A DNA stretch of 64,000 bases from Victivallales bacterium (GTDB lineage: Bacteria; Verrucomicrobiota; Lentisphaeria; Victivallales; JAUVCU01), in contig JAOZMT010000001.1 in assembly GCA_029934175.1 (NCBI GenBank), positions 57,448-121,447 on the forward strand, written 5' to 3'. Of this stretch, positions 46,945 through 55,392 are shown in pieces (position 1 is the stretch's first letter; the number at the start of each line of letters is the position of its first letter). The notes beneath the pieces were generated by a model. It saw only the letters and a list, made by a program, of their open reading frames with translations, made no database searches and had not been told where the DNA came from. The position numbers and the translations under genes are program-made.

Positions 46945-47361
46945 TAGTTTCTTGGTATGGAGTGTTTTTATAAGCTTACAGATTAGATATTATATATTAT
47001 ATATATCTATAGCTAAAAGACCAAAACTAGTATTATAGACTCTCTATAGTTTGTAGCTTATATTGTAGATACCGCATGTTAACAAAATTTGTAAAGTGTT
47101 TTGTCAAAGATTTTCTTAAAAACTATATTAAAAATTTAGTATTTAAATTTTAATATTTTAAATTCAACTATTTATTTTTCCCGATTTTTTCGCTATTTAA
47201 GTTTTAATATTTTAAAATGAAATATTAAATTTTTATGGATTTATTTTTTGACTTTAGTTTTACAAATTTTTAAAATTTTTATATAAAATTTTCTTGCTTT
47301 TCTTTTTACTTTAATTTGATTTTTTTCTTCTTGTTGACATAATAAAAAATTTATGTTATCC
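46945..47361. other. Very AT-rich non-coding region at the divergent transcription boundary, possible replication origin
   Basis: No gene is visible. It contains runs such as ATATTATATATTATATATAT (about 46989) and repeated AATATTTTAAA / TTTAATATT elements at 47139-47230. To the left everything runs leftward; to the right the replication genes run rightward. AT-rich DNA at such a switch is where a phage origin would be expected. Confidence 0.4.
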
Positions 47362-47389
47362 TTGACAAAGAAATTTGATATGTTAAAAT
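47362..47389 (+). promoter_or_regulatory. Sigma70-type promoter for the replication operon
   Basis: TTGACA, 16 bp, TAAAAT, 24 bp before the first ATG. A second TTGACA (47335) with TATCCT at 17 bp lies just upstream. Confidence 0.6.
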
Positions 47390-47412
47390 AAAAAAAACTT
47401 TAAGAGGTTAAA

Positions 47413-47958
47413 ATGCAAGATTATCCAAATTTTTATTATCATAATTATAAGGCTTATCAAATTTTAATTAATTATAGAGAATCTAAGTTAAAAAATATTT
47501 CAGATGTTTTTACGCCAAATTTGGTAATTGCCGTTCCTCAACCTAATTTGGCTTCAAATCCTTTTGAATGGGTTCTTAAGTATTTTCGTCCTAGTACTAT
47601 TTTATATATCGCAGATTGGCTGACATTAAATCCCGATTTAGTAGGTACGTTTCCATTAAAGGATAAAAATAAGAAAATTGTTAATACATTATTTAAATTT
47701 GCTCAACGGTTCAAGACATCTTTCAATGTTGCCAAAACATTTGGTTATGTAGCAGTGGATAGTAGATTATGGAAATTTTTAAATGGAAAAAATAAAATTT
47801 CGTTGGATTATTATTTATGTTTAGTTTATAAACATAGGAAAAAATTTCATAATAATTATCGAGGAGTATATGCGCATTTTCTACGAAATCTTAATTTAGA
47901 AGATGAAGTTAGAAAGATAATGGAAGCTTATAAGGCTCATTTGTTAAGAGATATTTAA
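47413..47958 (+). CDS. Hypothetical protein, first gene of the replication operon
   Basis: A 181-residue aromatic-rich protein after AAGAGGTTAAA. No known family is recognised; VIAVPQPNLASNPFEWVLKY may be a conserved core. Its place next to the possible origin and before the replication genes makes an origin-binding or regulatory role possible. Confidence 0.6.
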   Translation: MQDYPNFYYHNYKAYQILINYRESKLKNISDVFTPNLVIAVPQPNLASNPFEWVLKYFRPSTILYIADWLTLNPDLVGTFPLKDKNKKIVNTLFKFAQRFKTSFNVAKTFGYVAVDSRLWKFLNGKNKISLDYYLCLVYKHRKKFHNNYRGVYAHFLRNLNLEDEVRKIMEAYKAHLLRDI

Positions 47959-47975
47959 TATGGTGGTGATTCAAA

Positions 47976-48131
47976 ATGAATGATAGTCAATTGGATGATC
48001 TGATTGATGTTTGCAAAAGAATTTTGGAAAGTGTTTATATTGACGATGATGATTATATGCCAACAGTTAAATCTGATTATCTTTTTGAAGAATTAAAACA
48101 AATTATTGATGAAATAGAGAAAGAGGAGTAA
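47976..48131 (+). CDS. 51-residue acidic protein
   Basis: Starts MNDSQLDDLIDVCKRILESV, with YIDDDDYMP and a Glu-rich end. GGTGGTGATTC precedes it. The strong negative charge is like DNA-mimic proteins, but nothing specific is seen. Confidence 0.5.
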   Translation: MNDSQLDDLIDVCKRILESVYIDDDDYMPTVKSDYLFEELKQIIDEIEKEE

Positions 48132-48133
48132 AC

Positions 48134-49165
48134 ATGAAAAAGAGATGGACTTTAGAAGAAGCGTTAAAATTAAAGGAAGAAAAGAAATACAAAAGTTGGC
48201 AGGAACTAGAACAGATTTATGGGAAAAACATTAGAAGGACTTATAGACGATTGAAAAAGAGATATCCAGAATTGAATGATGATATTACTAGTGATTCAGA
48301 GATTGAAGAATTGAAAGTCGGTCTTAGGAAGGCTGATTGGCGAAAGATTTTATCACAGGGACAAATGAACGCTGAATTAAATAAGGAAATCTCTGGAATT
48401 AAGAATGAATTTGTGATAGATAAATATAAAGATTATCCTCACCCATATTTTCCAGTGATGTTTACTGCTGATTGGCATATTGGAAATACGTGGACTGATT
48501 ATAAAGCATTTTTACAATTTATGGAGTTTATTATTGCTAATCAAATTAAATTATCTGTCGTTGGTGATATGATAGATAATTTCATTTTGGATAATTTAAA
48601 ATTTCCAATGTTGAACACTTCTTTGACTCCACGTCAGCAAAAAATAGCTTTGCTTAATCTGCTAGATGAATTGTTAAGGAATGATTGTTTATTGAATCTT
48701 TGTCTAGGAAATCACGACCTTAGAAGTGAAAGAGCTATTGGTGAAACGATTTTTTCTTTCTTTGATTTAAAAGTGCCTGTATCTCACAATAGAGCTGTAA
48801 TGGAATTAAAATTCAATAATGTTTCATATAAGATATTGGAAGTGCATAAAGCTTTGGGTTATAGTATTTATAATAAGCTGCACGCTGGACAACGTGAACT
48901 TCGTTGGCATCATCCTGATGCAGATGTAATAGTTTTGGCACATAGGCATACTCCAGCAATATTGCATGATTATAATTTTAGAAAATGGCAATGGATTGTT
49001 ATGGTTGGTACTTTTCAAAAACATAGTGAGTATATTTATGATTATTGGGATAAGGCTGCAACTATTTATAATCCGATATTTTTATTTGGAACAAAAGAGA
49101 AAAAGATAAAGTTAGTTGAGTATTTTGAAGATTTTGAAAAAATAATGGAAAAGGAGAGAAAATGA
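48134..49165 (+). CDS. Metallophosphoesterase with N-terminal HTH-like region
   Basis: A 343-residue protein. The first 50 residues (WTLEEALKLKEEKKYKSWQE) resemble a DNA-binding helical region. The calcineurin-type core follows: TADWHIG, VVGDMIDN, LGNHDLR and LAHRHTP. All metal ligands appear present. It could be a nuclease or phosphatase in DNA repair or replication. It differs from the SbcD-like protein at 50539. It overlaps the next gene by 4 bases. Confidence 0.75.
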   Translation: MKKRWTLEEALKLKEEKKYKSWQELEQIYGKNIRRTYRRLKKRYPELNDDITSDSEIEELKVGLRKADWRKILSQGQMNAELNKEISGIKNEFVIDKYKDYPHPYFPVMFTADWHIGNTWTDYKAFLQFMEFIIANQIKLSVVGDMIDNFILDNLKFPMLNTSLTPRQQKIALLNLLDELLRNDCLLNLCLGNHDLRSERAIGETIFSFFDLKVPVSHNRAVMELKFNNVSYKILEVHKALGYSIYNKLHAGQRELRWHHPDADVIVLAHRHTPAILHDYNFRKWQWIVMVGTFQKHSEYIYDYWDKAATIYNPIFLFGTKEKKIKLVEYFEDFEKIMEKERK

Positions 49166-49527
49166 ATAAAAAATTAGATGAATTTGTTTGTAAAGCATTA
49201 GATAGAATAATTCAAGAAGTTCCATTAGTTCAATACTATTCAATTAGTAAATTGAGAAAAAAGTATAATGATAGTGGTGGAAGAATTTCTGTTTCTTATG
49301 TGCCTGAAATGTTAAAGGCTACTTTCTATTTGTATTCATCTTTTTATGAATTCAATCCAGATTCAGAGCTTGACAAAAAAGCTATTATATCATTGCTTTG
49401 TCACGAAGTTGGTCACATTTTTATTTGGGAATTGACTGGTTCAACTAAGGAAATAGAAAAAGCTGCTTCATATGTTGGTAGATTAGTTTATGATTTGGTA
49501 GTTAAGGATTTGGGATTAGAGCCTTGA
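49162..49527 (+). CDS. Small HExxH metalloprotease-like protein
   Basis: A 121-residue protein with LLCHEVGHIFIWEL, an HExxH zinc site, followed by a helix KEIEKAASYVGRLV with a possible third ligand. Similar small zincins occur in phage and plasmid replication regions (SprT- or ImmA-like). The target is unknown. Confidence 0.6.
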   Translation: MNKKLDEFVCKALDRIIQEVPLVQYYSISKLRKKYNDSGGRISVSYVPEMLKATFYLYSSFYEFNPDSELDKKAIISLLCHEVGHIFIWELTGSTKEIEKAASYVGRLVYDLVVKDLGLEP

Positions 49528-49567
49528 CAGATTTATTTTTTAAATTTAAAATGAAGAAGGGCTAAAG

Positions 49568-50539
49568 ATGAAGAAGAAAAGTGAATTATTTGAAATGTTA
49601 ACTAAAGAATTAAAGAGTAAAGCAAAACCTAAAAAAGTATTGCATTTTGGTATTGCGGGATTGGATTTAATCATCCCTTCGGGAATAGAGTTTAGTAGAA
49701 TTTTAGAGTTAAGTGGCTTTTCCATGTCTGCGAAAAGTTTTTTGGCGCAGAAATTATCAGCTAATTTTTTGAATCAAAATGAAGATGCATTGGTATTATA
49801 TATTGATAGAGAAAATGCATGTGAAGAAAAACGTTTATTGGAATTGGGAATTGATATGGAAAGATTTTTCATTGTTCCACCTAACAAATGCCCAACTATT
49901 GAGAAATGTTATGAAATGGCATGTGAATTTTTTGATAAATCACATGAAGAAGGTATTGATGGTTTAGTGGTTATAGATAGTATTGCTTCATTTGGTGATA
50001 GTAAGGCTAAATTGGTAGAAGATCAAGGAAGAGCTGCTAAAAGATTACATGAATTTTTCCGTAATATTTCTGGACATATTTATGATAATAATTTATTAAT
50101 TTTTAGTAATCATAAATATATAGCACCAGGATTTATTGCTAAGGAAGTCAAAAGTGGTGGTCATGCACCTAACTTTTGGGGTCATGTAGCACTAAGTTTA
50201 ATGAATGTAAGTGCCTTAAAAAGAAATAATGATGAAACTTATGCATATGTAATTAAAGCTGAAGTAAGTAAGAATAGGAGAGATGAGCATTTATTTGATT
50301 ATACAAGATGGGTTTTAGATTTTAAATACGGTGCTCATCCGTTTACTGGAGTTTTAGATTATTTAGCTCAAAAAGGAATTATTCAACCTAGAAACAAAGA
50401 ACATTTTAGGACTTATAAACAATTGCCAGTATTTGAATATGATACTGGCGAAGCAAAAATACAGTTAAGTGAAAGAAATATTGAAAAAGCAAAAGAGATA
50501 GTGGAAAAATATAAGTTATTAGAAAAGTTGGAGAAATAA
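49568..50539 (+). CDS. RecA/UvsX-like recombinase
   Basis: A 323-residue RecA-fold ATPase. SGFSMSAKSFLA is the Walker A (GxxxxxKS), ALVLYIDREN is the first acidic strand, GLVVIDSIASF is Walker B, and IFSNHKYIAPGF followed by SGGHAPNFWGHV is the L2 region. It would form filaments on ssDNA for recombination-dependent replication, like phage UvsX. The SbcD- and SbcC-like genes follow directly. Confidence 0.82.
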   Translation: MKKKSELFEMLTKELKSKAKPKKVLHFGIAGLDLIIPSGIEFSRILELSGFSMSAKSFLAQKLSANFLNQNEDALVLYIDRENACEEKRLLELGIDMERFFIVPPNKCPTIEKCYEMACEFFDKSHEEGIDGLVVIDSIASFGDSKAKLVEDQGRAAKRLHEFFRNISGHIYDNNLLIFSNHKYIAPGFIAKEVKSGGHAPNFWGHVALSLMNVSALKRNNDETYAYVIKAEVSKNRRDEHLFDYTRWVLDFKYGAHPFTGVLDYLAQKGIIQPRNKEHFRTYKQLPVFEYDTGEAKIQLSERNIEKAKEIVEKYKLLEKLEK

Positions 50540-51387
50540 TGGATTTCTTTCCTGCATTAGTTATTGGAGATATTCATTTAAAAGATGATCCTTTTAGATT
50601 GAAAGAATGGAATTATCTAAAGGAATGTATCTCTAAATTAAATGTAAATAGTTATGTTTTTCTTGGTGATATTATAAATAAAACAAAAGAGCTACCCTTT
50701 CATATTTTGTATGATTTTGCTTCTTTTCTATCTAGTCTAAAAAAACCTTGTTATATTGTGATTGGAAATCATGAAAATGAAGCTAGAAGTACAGAATTAA
50801 GACATTCATGGCTTTGTCTTATATCTTTCCTTCCAAATGTACATATTTTTCCAAAATTAACAACAAAATTGTTGTACAACAAAACTGTTGCATTTTGGCC
50901 ATATTATGATAAATCTGTTCCAACTGATGTTGATCTTATTTTTTCTCATAAAGATATTAAAGAATTGAATAAGTATTATGATACAGAGTTTGCTATATCT
51001 ATTAAGGATTTTCCAAAGAAAGCTATAATTTTTAATGGCCATTTGCATTTTGCTAAGAAAATTAAAAATTTATATATAGCTGGTGCTTGTTTTCCAGCTA
51101 CTTTTAAAGATAATTATAAATTAAATAGATTTTTATATATTTTATATGATTCAGGTGATGTGGAACAGATTGAAATAAATATTACATCTTTCGATAAAAA
51201 AGATAAGTTATATAAATTTTTTAGAGAAAGGGAAATAAAAGTAGAGACAAAAAAGAAAATTGAATTGCCGAAATTTGAAGGAGAATTTATTTCTTTAGAT
51301 GAAATTTTAAAAAAATCTGATAATAAGTTATTAAAAAATATAATTGCTAAATTAAGGGCGAAATATTTGAAGATAGAGGAATTCTAA
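50539..51387 (+). CDS. SbcD/Mre11-like nuclease subunit
   Basis: A 282-residue phosphoesterase: IGDIHLKDD, FLGDIINK, IGNHENEAR, FSHKDI and GHLHFAKK are the metal-binding motifs in order. It pairs with the SbcC-like ATPase two genes on (T4 gp47 and gp46 are the model), producing and trimming recombination ends. It starts on the last base of the RecA-like stop codon. Confidence 0.82.
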   Translation: MDFFPALVIGDIHLKDDPFRLKEWNYLKECISKLNVNSYVFLGDIINKTKELPFHILYDFASFLSSLKKPCYIVIGNHENEARSTELRHSWLCLISFLPNVHIFPKLTTKLLYNKTVAFWPYYDKSVPTDVDLIFSHKDIKELNKYYDTEFAISIKDFPKKAIIFNGHLHFAKKIKNLYIAGACFPATFKDNYKLNRFLYILYDSGDVEQIEINITSFDKKDKLYKFFREREIKVETKKKIELPKFEGEFISLDEILKKSDNKLLKNIIAKLRAKYLKIEEF

Positions 51388-51690
51388 ATGAATGTTAGAA
51401 ACCGTGGAAAGTCTACGGAAAGAGCAATAGCTAAGATTTTTCAATTTGATAATGCACGCAGAGTTGGAATTTTAGGTAAAGAAGATATCGTTACTGATAG
51501 GTTTATTATAGAAGTAAAGGAAAGAAAAAGTTTACCAAAATTTATATTAAGTGCTTATAAACAAGTTGAAAAACATAGAACAAAAGATAAAATTCCATTA
51601 TTTATTTTGCATGAATTGAATAAAAATCATATGAATGATTTAGTGATTTTGAAATTAAAAGATTTTTTGGAGATTATAAAAAATGATTGA
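51388..51690 (+). CDS. Holliday-junction-resolvase-like PD-(D/E)XK nuclease
   Basis: A 100-residue protein with KSTERAIAKIF (the E of the fold), KEDIVTDRFIIEVKERKS (D...E-V-K) and AYKQVEKH, as in Hjc/RusA-like and other phage junction nucleases. It lies between the SbcD- and SbcC-like genes, which supports a recombination role. Confidence 0.68.
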   Translation: MNVRNRGKSTERAIAKIFQFDNARRVGILGKEDIVTDRFIIEVKERKSLPKFILSAYKQVEKHRTKDKIPLFILHELNKNHMNDLVILKLKDFLEIIKND

Positions 51691-53398
51691 ACTGAAAAGC
51701 ATAGAACTGAAAAATTTTAGAAGTTGGGAACATTTAATTTATCCTTTTAAAGATGGTATTACATTATTAGAAGGTAAAATAGGTGTTGGAAAAAGTTCTA
51801 TTCCAATGGCCATTAAATATGCACTTCAAGGCAATATAGAAGGTTTAAGAAAAGCCGATTTGGTTAGAGAAGGTCAAGATGATTTATTGGTAAAATTGGA
51901 TATGTTAGTTGAAGATAGAAATGTTACTATTTTAAGAAAAAAATCGGGCGTTCAATTATTTATAGATTCTATCCCATATCATTTTAAACATAATTCATTA
52001 CTTGATAATATTAAGGATAGAACTAAATTTGCTTTTTTATTTGGATTTTCTTCTTTTTTGGATTTAAGACCTAGCGAAAGAAAGAAATATATTGAAAATT
52101 TGCTTCCTGATATGGAGTTCTTGAGAAAAACTGTCGGTGATTATTTATTTAGGATGGAAAAGAATGTTGAATTTAAAATAGGAAAGATAAATCTATCTTT
52201 GTGGGAAGATCATTTGAAATTTTTAATTGAAAATTTGGAAGTTGCTAAGAACGAAATTAAAGATATAAAGCTTAAACTGAGAAAAGCAGTAAAAGAAAGG
52301 AAAAAACAACCTAAGGAATATAATCTGGATGATATAAAAATCAAAATTGAGAAATTGAAGTCACAAAAGCAAAAAATTGAATCTAAATTGTCGGACTTGA
52401 ATAAAGAGAAATTGGAGAAATCTAAAGATTTGAATAGTATTATTGTTTTTGAAAAAAGATATGATTTCGTAAAAAATAAGGTGAAAGAATTAAAGAAAAA
52501 TTTGAAAAATTTGGAAATTAGTATTAAATTTGAGAAATGTAAATGGTGCGGTCAGGAAATAAAAGATTTGAGTTTTATACAGAAAAAGAAGAATGAACTT
52601 GAATCTGAGATTGCAGAGCAAATTGCAATTTTAAAGGATTTAAATAAGAAATTATCTAAATTTTCTTCGGAATCTATTAAAAATGAAGTAGAAAGTTTGG
52701 ATGAACTTATAAAATCTAATGAAAAAATGAAATATGAAATTCAATTACAAATAAATGATTTGCAAGCTGAATTGAATTTTTATAAAGCTGAAATGGAAAA
52801 TAGACAAAAGATTTTTGATGTGATTGAAATTTATAAGAAGCAATTAAAAGATTTGAATGAAAAGAAACAACAAATTGAAAAAGAGATTGAAAAAACTGAA
52901 AGAATATATAAGATAAAACAAAATTCTTTAGATATATTGGATAAATTATTGGCTAGAATTAAAGATAGCAGGATTGAACTTAAGGAAATAATAAAGAAAT
53001 ATTATGATTTATTTATTTCCAAATTAGTTTTTGCAATGAATGCATTTAGTGAAGGAAAAATTACTGTAGATGAGAATTTAGTATTTAAATATAATGGTAG
53101 AAAATATGAGAAATTATCTTCGGGCCAAAAACAATTGATGAAAATATCAGCTTCTTTGGCATTAGCTTATTTTGCTCATAGTGTAGATGTAATTGTAATA
53201 GATGAAACGTTCGATGTAAATCTCGATTTGGAAGCGCAGCAGAAGTTGGCTCAAATGTTGGCAAATTTAAAAACAATTTTTAAAAAAATAATTATTATAA
53301 GTCACAATTCAGATTTGAAAAATGCTATCAAATTTGATAATATTCAACATGTTGATTTGGTAGATGGAAAAAGTTATTTGGAGGAAATAGCTACATGA
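51683..53398 (+). CDS. SbcC/Rad50-like ATPase
   Basis: A 571-residue SMC-type protein. The Walker A is GKIGVGKSS (about residues 31-39). Long coiled coils flank a zinc hook CKWCGQE (about 285), and the C-terminal head carries LSSGQKQLMKIS (ABC signature) and VIVIDETFDVN (Walker B). It works with the SbcD-like nuclease on DNA ends. The coiled coils are short compared with cellular Rad50, as in phage gp46. Confidence 0.87.
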   Translation: MIELKSIELKNFRSWEHLIYPFKDGITLLEGKIGVGKSSIPMAIKYALQGNIEGLRKADLVREGQDDLLVKLDMLVEDRNVTILRKKSGVQLFIDSIPYHFKHNSLLDNIKDRTKFAFLFGFSSFLDLRPSERKKYIENLLPDMEFLRKTVGDYLFRMEKNVEFKIGKINLSLWEDHLKFLIENLEVAKNEIKDIKLKLRKAVKERKKQPKEYNLDDIKIKIEKLKSQKQKIESKLSDLNKEKLEKSKDLNSIIVFEKRYDFVKNKVKELKKNLKNLEISIKFEKCKWCGQEIKDLSFIQKKKNELESEIAEQIAILKDLNKKLSKFSSESIKNEVESLDELIKSNEKMKYEIQLQINDLQAELNFYKAEMENRQKIFDVIEIYKKQLKDLNEKKQQIEKEIEKTERIYKIKQNSLDILDKLLARIKDSRIELKEIIKKYYDLFISKLVFAMNAFSEGKITVDENLVFKYNGRKYEKLSSGQKQLMKISASLALAYFAHSVDVIVIDETFDVNLDLEAQQKLAQMLANLKTIFKKIIIISHNSDLKNAIKFDNIQHVDLVDGKSYLEEIAT

Positions 53399-53655
53399 AA
53401 TATAGCGAGTTTTGTAATATTGTTTCCCATAGGTTAGGTTTAAAAACTATTACTACTCAAAAAATAATGGATATAATTTTTGATACTTTAGAAGATTTAG
53501 TTATGGAAGATAATCATGAAGTAACTACGCCTATTGGCCGTTTTTATCCTGTAATACTTAAAGAGAGAATTGTAAAACATCCAATTACATTAGAAAAACA
53601 TAAAATTCCTGCCAGAAAAACTATTCGTTTGAAGACTAGTAAATGTGTAATATAA
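53395..53655 (+). CDS. HU/IHF-like DNA-binding protein
   Basis: An 86-residue protein with the HU layout: two helices, VTTPIGRFYPVILKERIVKHP (the beta arm with a Pro) and ARKTIRLKTSK at the end. It would bend DNA in replication or packaging. It is ATGA-coupled to the SbcC-like gene. Confidence 0.75.
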   Translation: MKYSEFCNIVSHRLGLKTITTQKIMDIIFDTLEDLVMEDNHEVTTPIGRFYPVILKERIVKHPITLEKHKIPARKTIRLKTSKCVI

Positions 53656-53658
53656 CTA

Positions 53659-53686
53659 TTGACATTACCTGTAAATTAATTATATT
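53659..53686 (+). promoter_or_regulatory. Sigma70-type promoter
   Basis: TTGACA, 16 bp, TATATT, upstream of the gene at 53705. Confidence 0.55.
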
Positions 53687-53704
53687 AAAATAAGGAGGTT
53701 AAAA

Positions 53705-54001
53705 ATGGAAATTAAATTTTTTAAATTAGTTACAAATGAATTTGTAATTTCTAATGTTAAAGAAGAAAATGATGATTCATATTTGTTGACGAAACCTATG
53801 GCAGTAATTCGAAATAGAAACCAATTTATATTAATTCCGTGGCTGCCAATGGAAAATTGTTGGTTAAAAAAGATTCACATTTTAGTAGAAATTCCTATTT
53901 CTCATGTGGAAGATTTGCGAAAGATGTATATTCAACAAACATCTGGAATAGTTGTTCCAGATATTAAAGTTAATTTAAAGGATATAAGAAAGGAGGGTTA
54001 A
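53705..54001 (+). CDS. Small Sm-like (LSm) fold candidate
   Basis: A 98-residue beta-rich protein. FKLVTNEFVISNVKEENDDS, then LTKPMAVI and LIPWLPM, resemble phage LSm-like proteins in which KLxTGExVIG...P..I...L.PW recurs. RNA binding would follow from that fold. The identification is tentative. Confidence 0.45.
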   Translation: MEIKFFKLVTNEFVISNVKEENDDSYLLTKPMAVIRNRNQFILIPWLPMENCWLKKIHILVEIPISHVEDLRKMYIQQTSGIVVPDIKVNLKDIRKEG

Positions 54002-54002
54002 A

Positions 54003-54374
54003 ATGGAGAAAGCTTGTAAATATTGTGTTTTTTATGAAAATGGTAAATGTGAAGATTCAAAAGGCCCAGATTATTGCTGTGATGAATTTTTACTTGATGA
54101 AGCATTATTTCAAAGTAAAAAATCTAATCCTGATGAAGTTCAAAATGGGAAAGGCGAGAAGAGTGAGATAATTAAATCAGGAGCAAACGATAAAAATTCG
54201 ACGGAATTTGATTTTAATAAAGATGGTTCAACTGATACAAGGATATTGCTTCAATCTTCAACTTTAAAAGAAGAATCGGAAAAGCCTAGTGAAAAAGAAT
54301 TGAAAAATATAAGTGTAAGTAAAAAAGATAAAAAGATAATTATAACTATTGATTTATCTTCACTTTTTGAATGA
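54003..54374 (+). CDS. Cysteine-cluster protein with disordered tail
   Basis: A 123-residue protein. The N-terminal 30 residues hold CKYCVFYENGKC and DYCCDEF (a metal site). Residues 40-100 are low-complexity and charged, probably disordered, and the last part is a short beta/hydrophobic end. Function unknown. Confidence 0.55.
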   Translation: MEKACKYCVFYENGKCEDSKGPDYCCDEFLLDEALFQSKKSNPDEVQNGKGEKSEIIKSGANDKNSTEFDFNKDGSTDTRILLQSSTLKEESEKPSEKELKNISVSKKDKKIIITIDLSSLFE

Positions 54375-54616
54375 TGGAAGGGATTTTACCAAAATTAACT
54401 GAAGCAATATTGAATGAAATTTTGAAAAGGCGTGGAGATTTGTTTCCATTGCCTAAGCCGCCAAAGCGACATAATAAAGTAATATTGAATGCTTCTGTAA
54501 ATGTGAAAACTAATGAAATTATTAGTAATATAAGTGCAAATTTTAAATTGCCAAAATCTTTAGTTGCTGGTATTATTTTAGATATGGTTGTGAAATATTT
54601 GTCAAATGAAGTATGA
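54371..54616 (+). CDS. Small hypothetical protein
   Basis: An 81-residue protein, basic in the middle (PKPPKRHNK), ATGA-coupled to the gene upstream. It overlaps the next gene by 11 bp. No recognised family. Confidence 0.55.
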   Translation: MMEGILPKLTEAILNEILKRRGDLFPLPKPPKRHNKVILNASVNVKTNEIISNISANFKLPKSLVAGIILDMVVKYLSNEV

Positions 54617-55391
54617 TATTAATTATTTGATTGATAGATTAAGACATTATTTATTTATTTTGTATGGAAGAAATGTCTATTTAGATAAGAATCTTATCTT
54701 AGCATTTGTTAAAGATAAAAATCTTACTTTAGGTGAAGCTTATCATTACTTTCTTGATGCTATTTCTTATTATTATGGTAGGTATATTTCTATTCCTAAT
54801 ACTCGTCACTTGATTTCTAATAAACTTTCTTTTTTGTTAAAAGAGGAATCTAATATTGATTTACTTCAATTTTCGGACTTTCATCCTTATTATAAATCTC
54901 TTTGCCAAAAATATAATATTGAATTTAGAATTGATAAGGCATATTTGGATTATTATGTAGATTTTGCAATTACAATAGCAAAATTTCAAGGAAAATTAAA
55001 TTATGTTCCACAAGCGGGTATTCTTGTTGAAAATTCTATATTTTGTTTTTATAATTATTTAGGTAAAGATACAATAGAAAATATTGTAGATGCGCATAAT
55101 AAAATTTTGAATGTTAGAAAAGAACATCGTGATAATAATCTTCTTTGGTTAAAACAACATTGGTCAAGAATTATAATTCCAAAGGAAAGAACAAATGTTT
55201 ATGGATTTAGCATAAGGTATAATGAGTTAGATTATTTGTTAAATGAAGAGATATTTTTCAATTTATTTAAACGTAAGATAAATAATGATGATATTTTGCT
55301 TATAAAAAGAAAAAAATCATTGTTTGAAGAAAAGTATGGATCATTATTAAGATTCGCACCGCCAGTACGTAATTTTATTTTTAGGAACTGA
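54606..55391 (+). CDS. Hypothetical protein next to the primase-helicase
   Basis: A 261-residue, aromatic-rich helical protein. No motif is recognised. Its location directly before the primase-helicase, one base apart, suggests a replication role such as helicase loading; that is inference from position. Confidence 0.6.
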   Translation: MKYDINYLIDRLRHYLFILYGRNVYLDKNLILAFVKDKNLTLGEAYHYFLDAISYYYGRYISIPNTRHLISNKLSFLLKEESNIDLLQFSDFHPYYKSLCQKYNIEFRIDKAYLDYYVDFAITIAKFQGKLNYVPQAGILVENSIFCFYNYLGKDTIENIVDAHNKILNVRKEHRDNNLLWLKQHWSRIIIPKERTNVYGFSIRYNELDYLLNEEIFFNLFKRKINNDDILLIKRKKSLFEEKYGSLLRFAPPVRNFIFRN

Positions 55392-55392
55392 T

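Noticed and set aside
46393..47412. Missed protein-coding gene in the 1-kb gap
   Set aside because: Stop codons occur in all frames at short intervals and no ribosome site precedes a usable ATG; RNA structure explains the region better.
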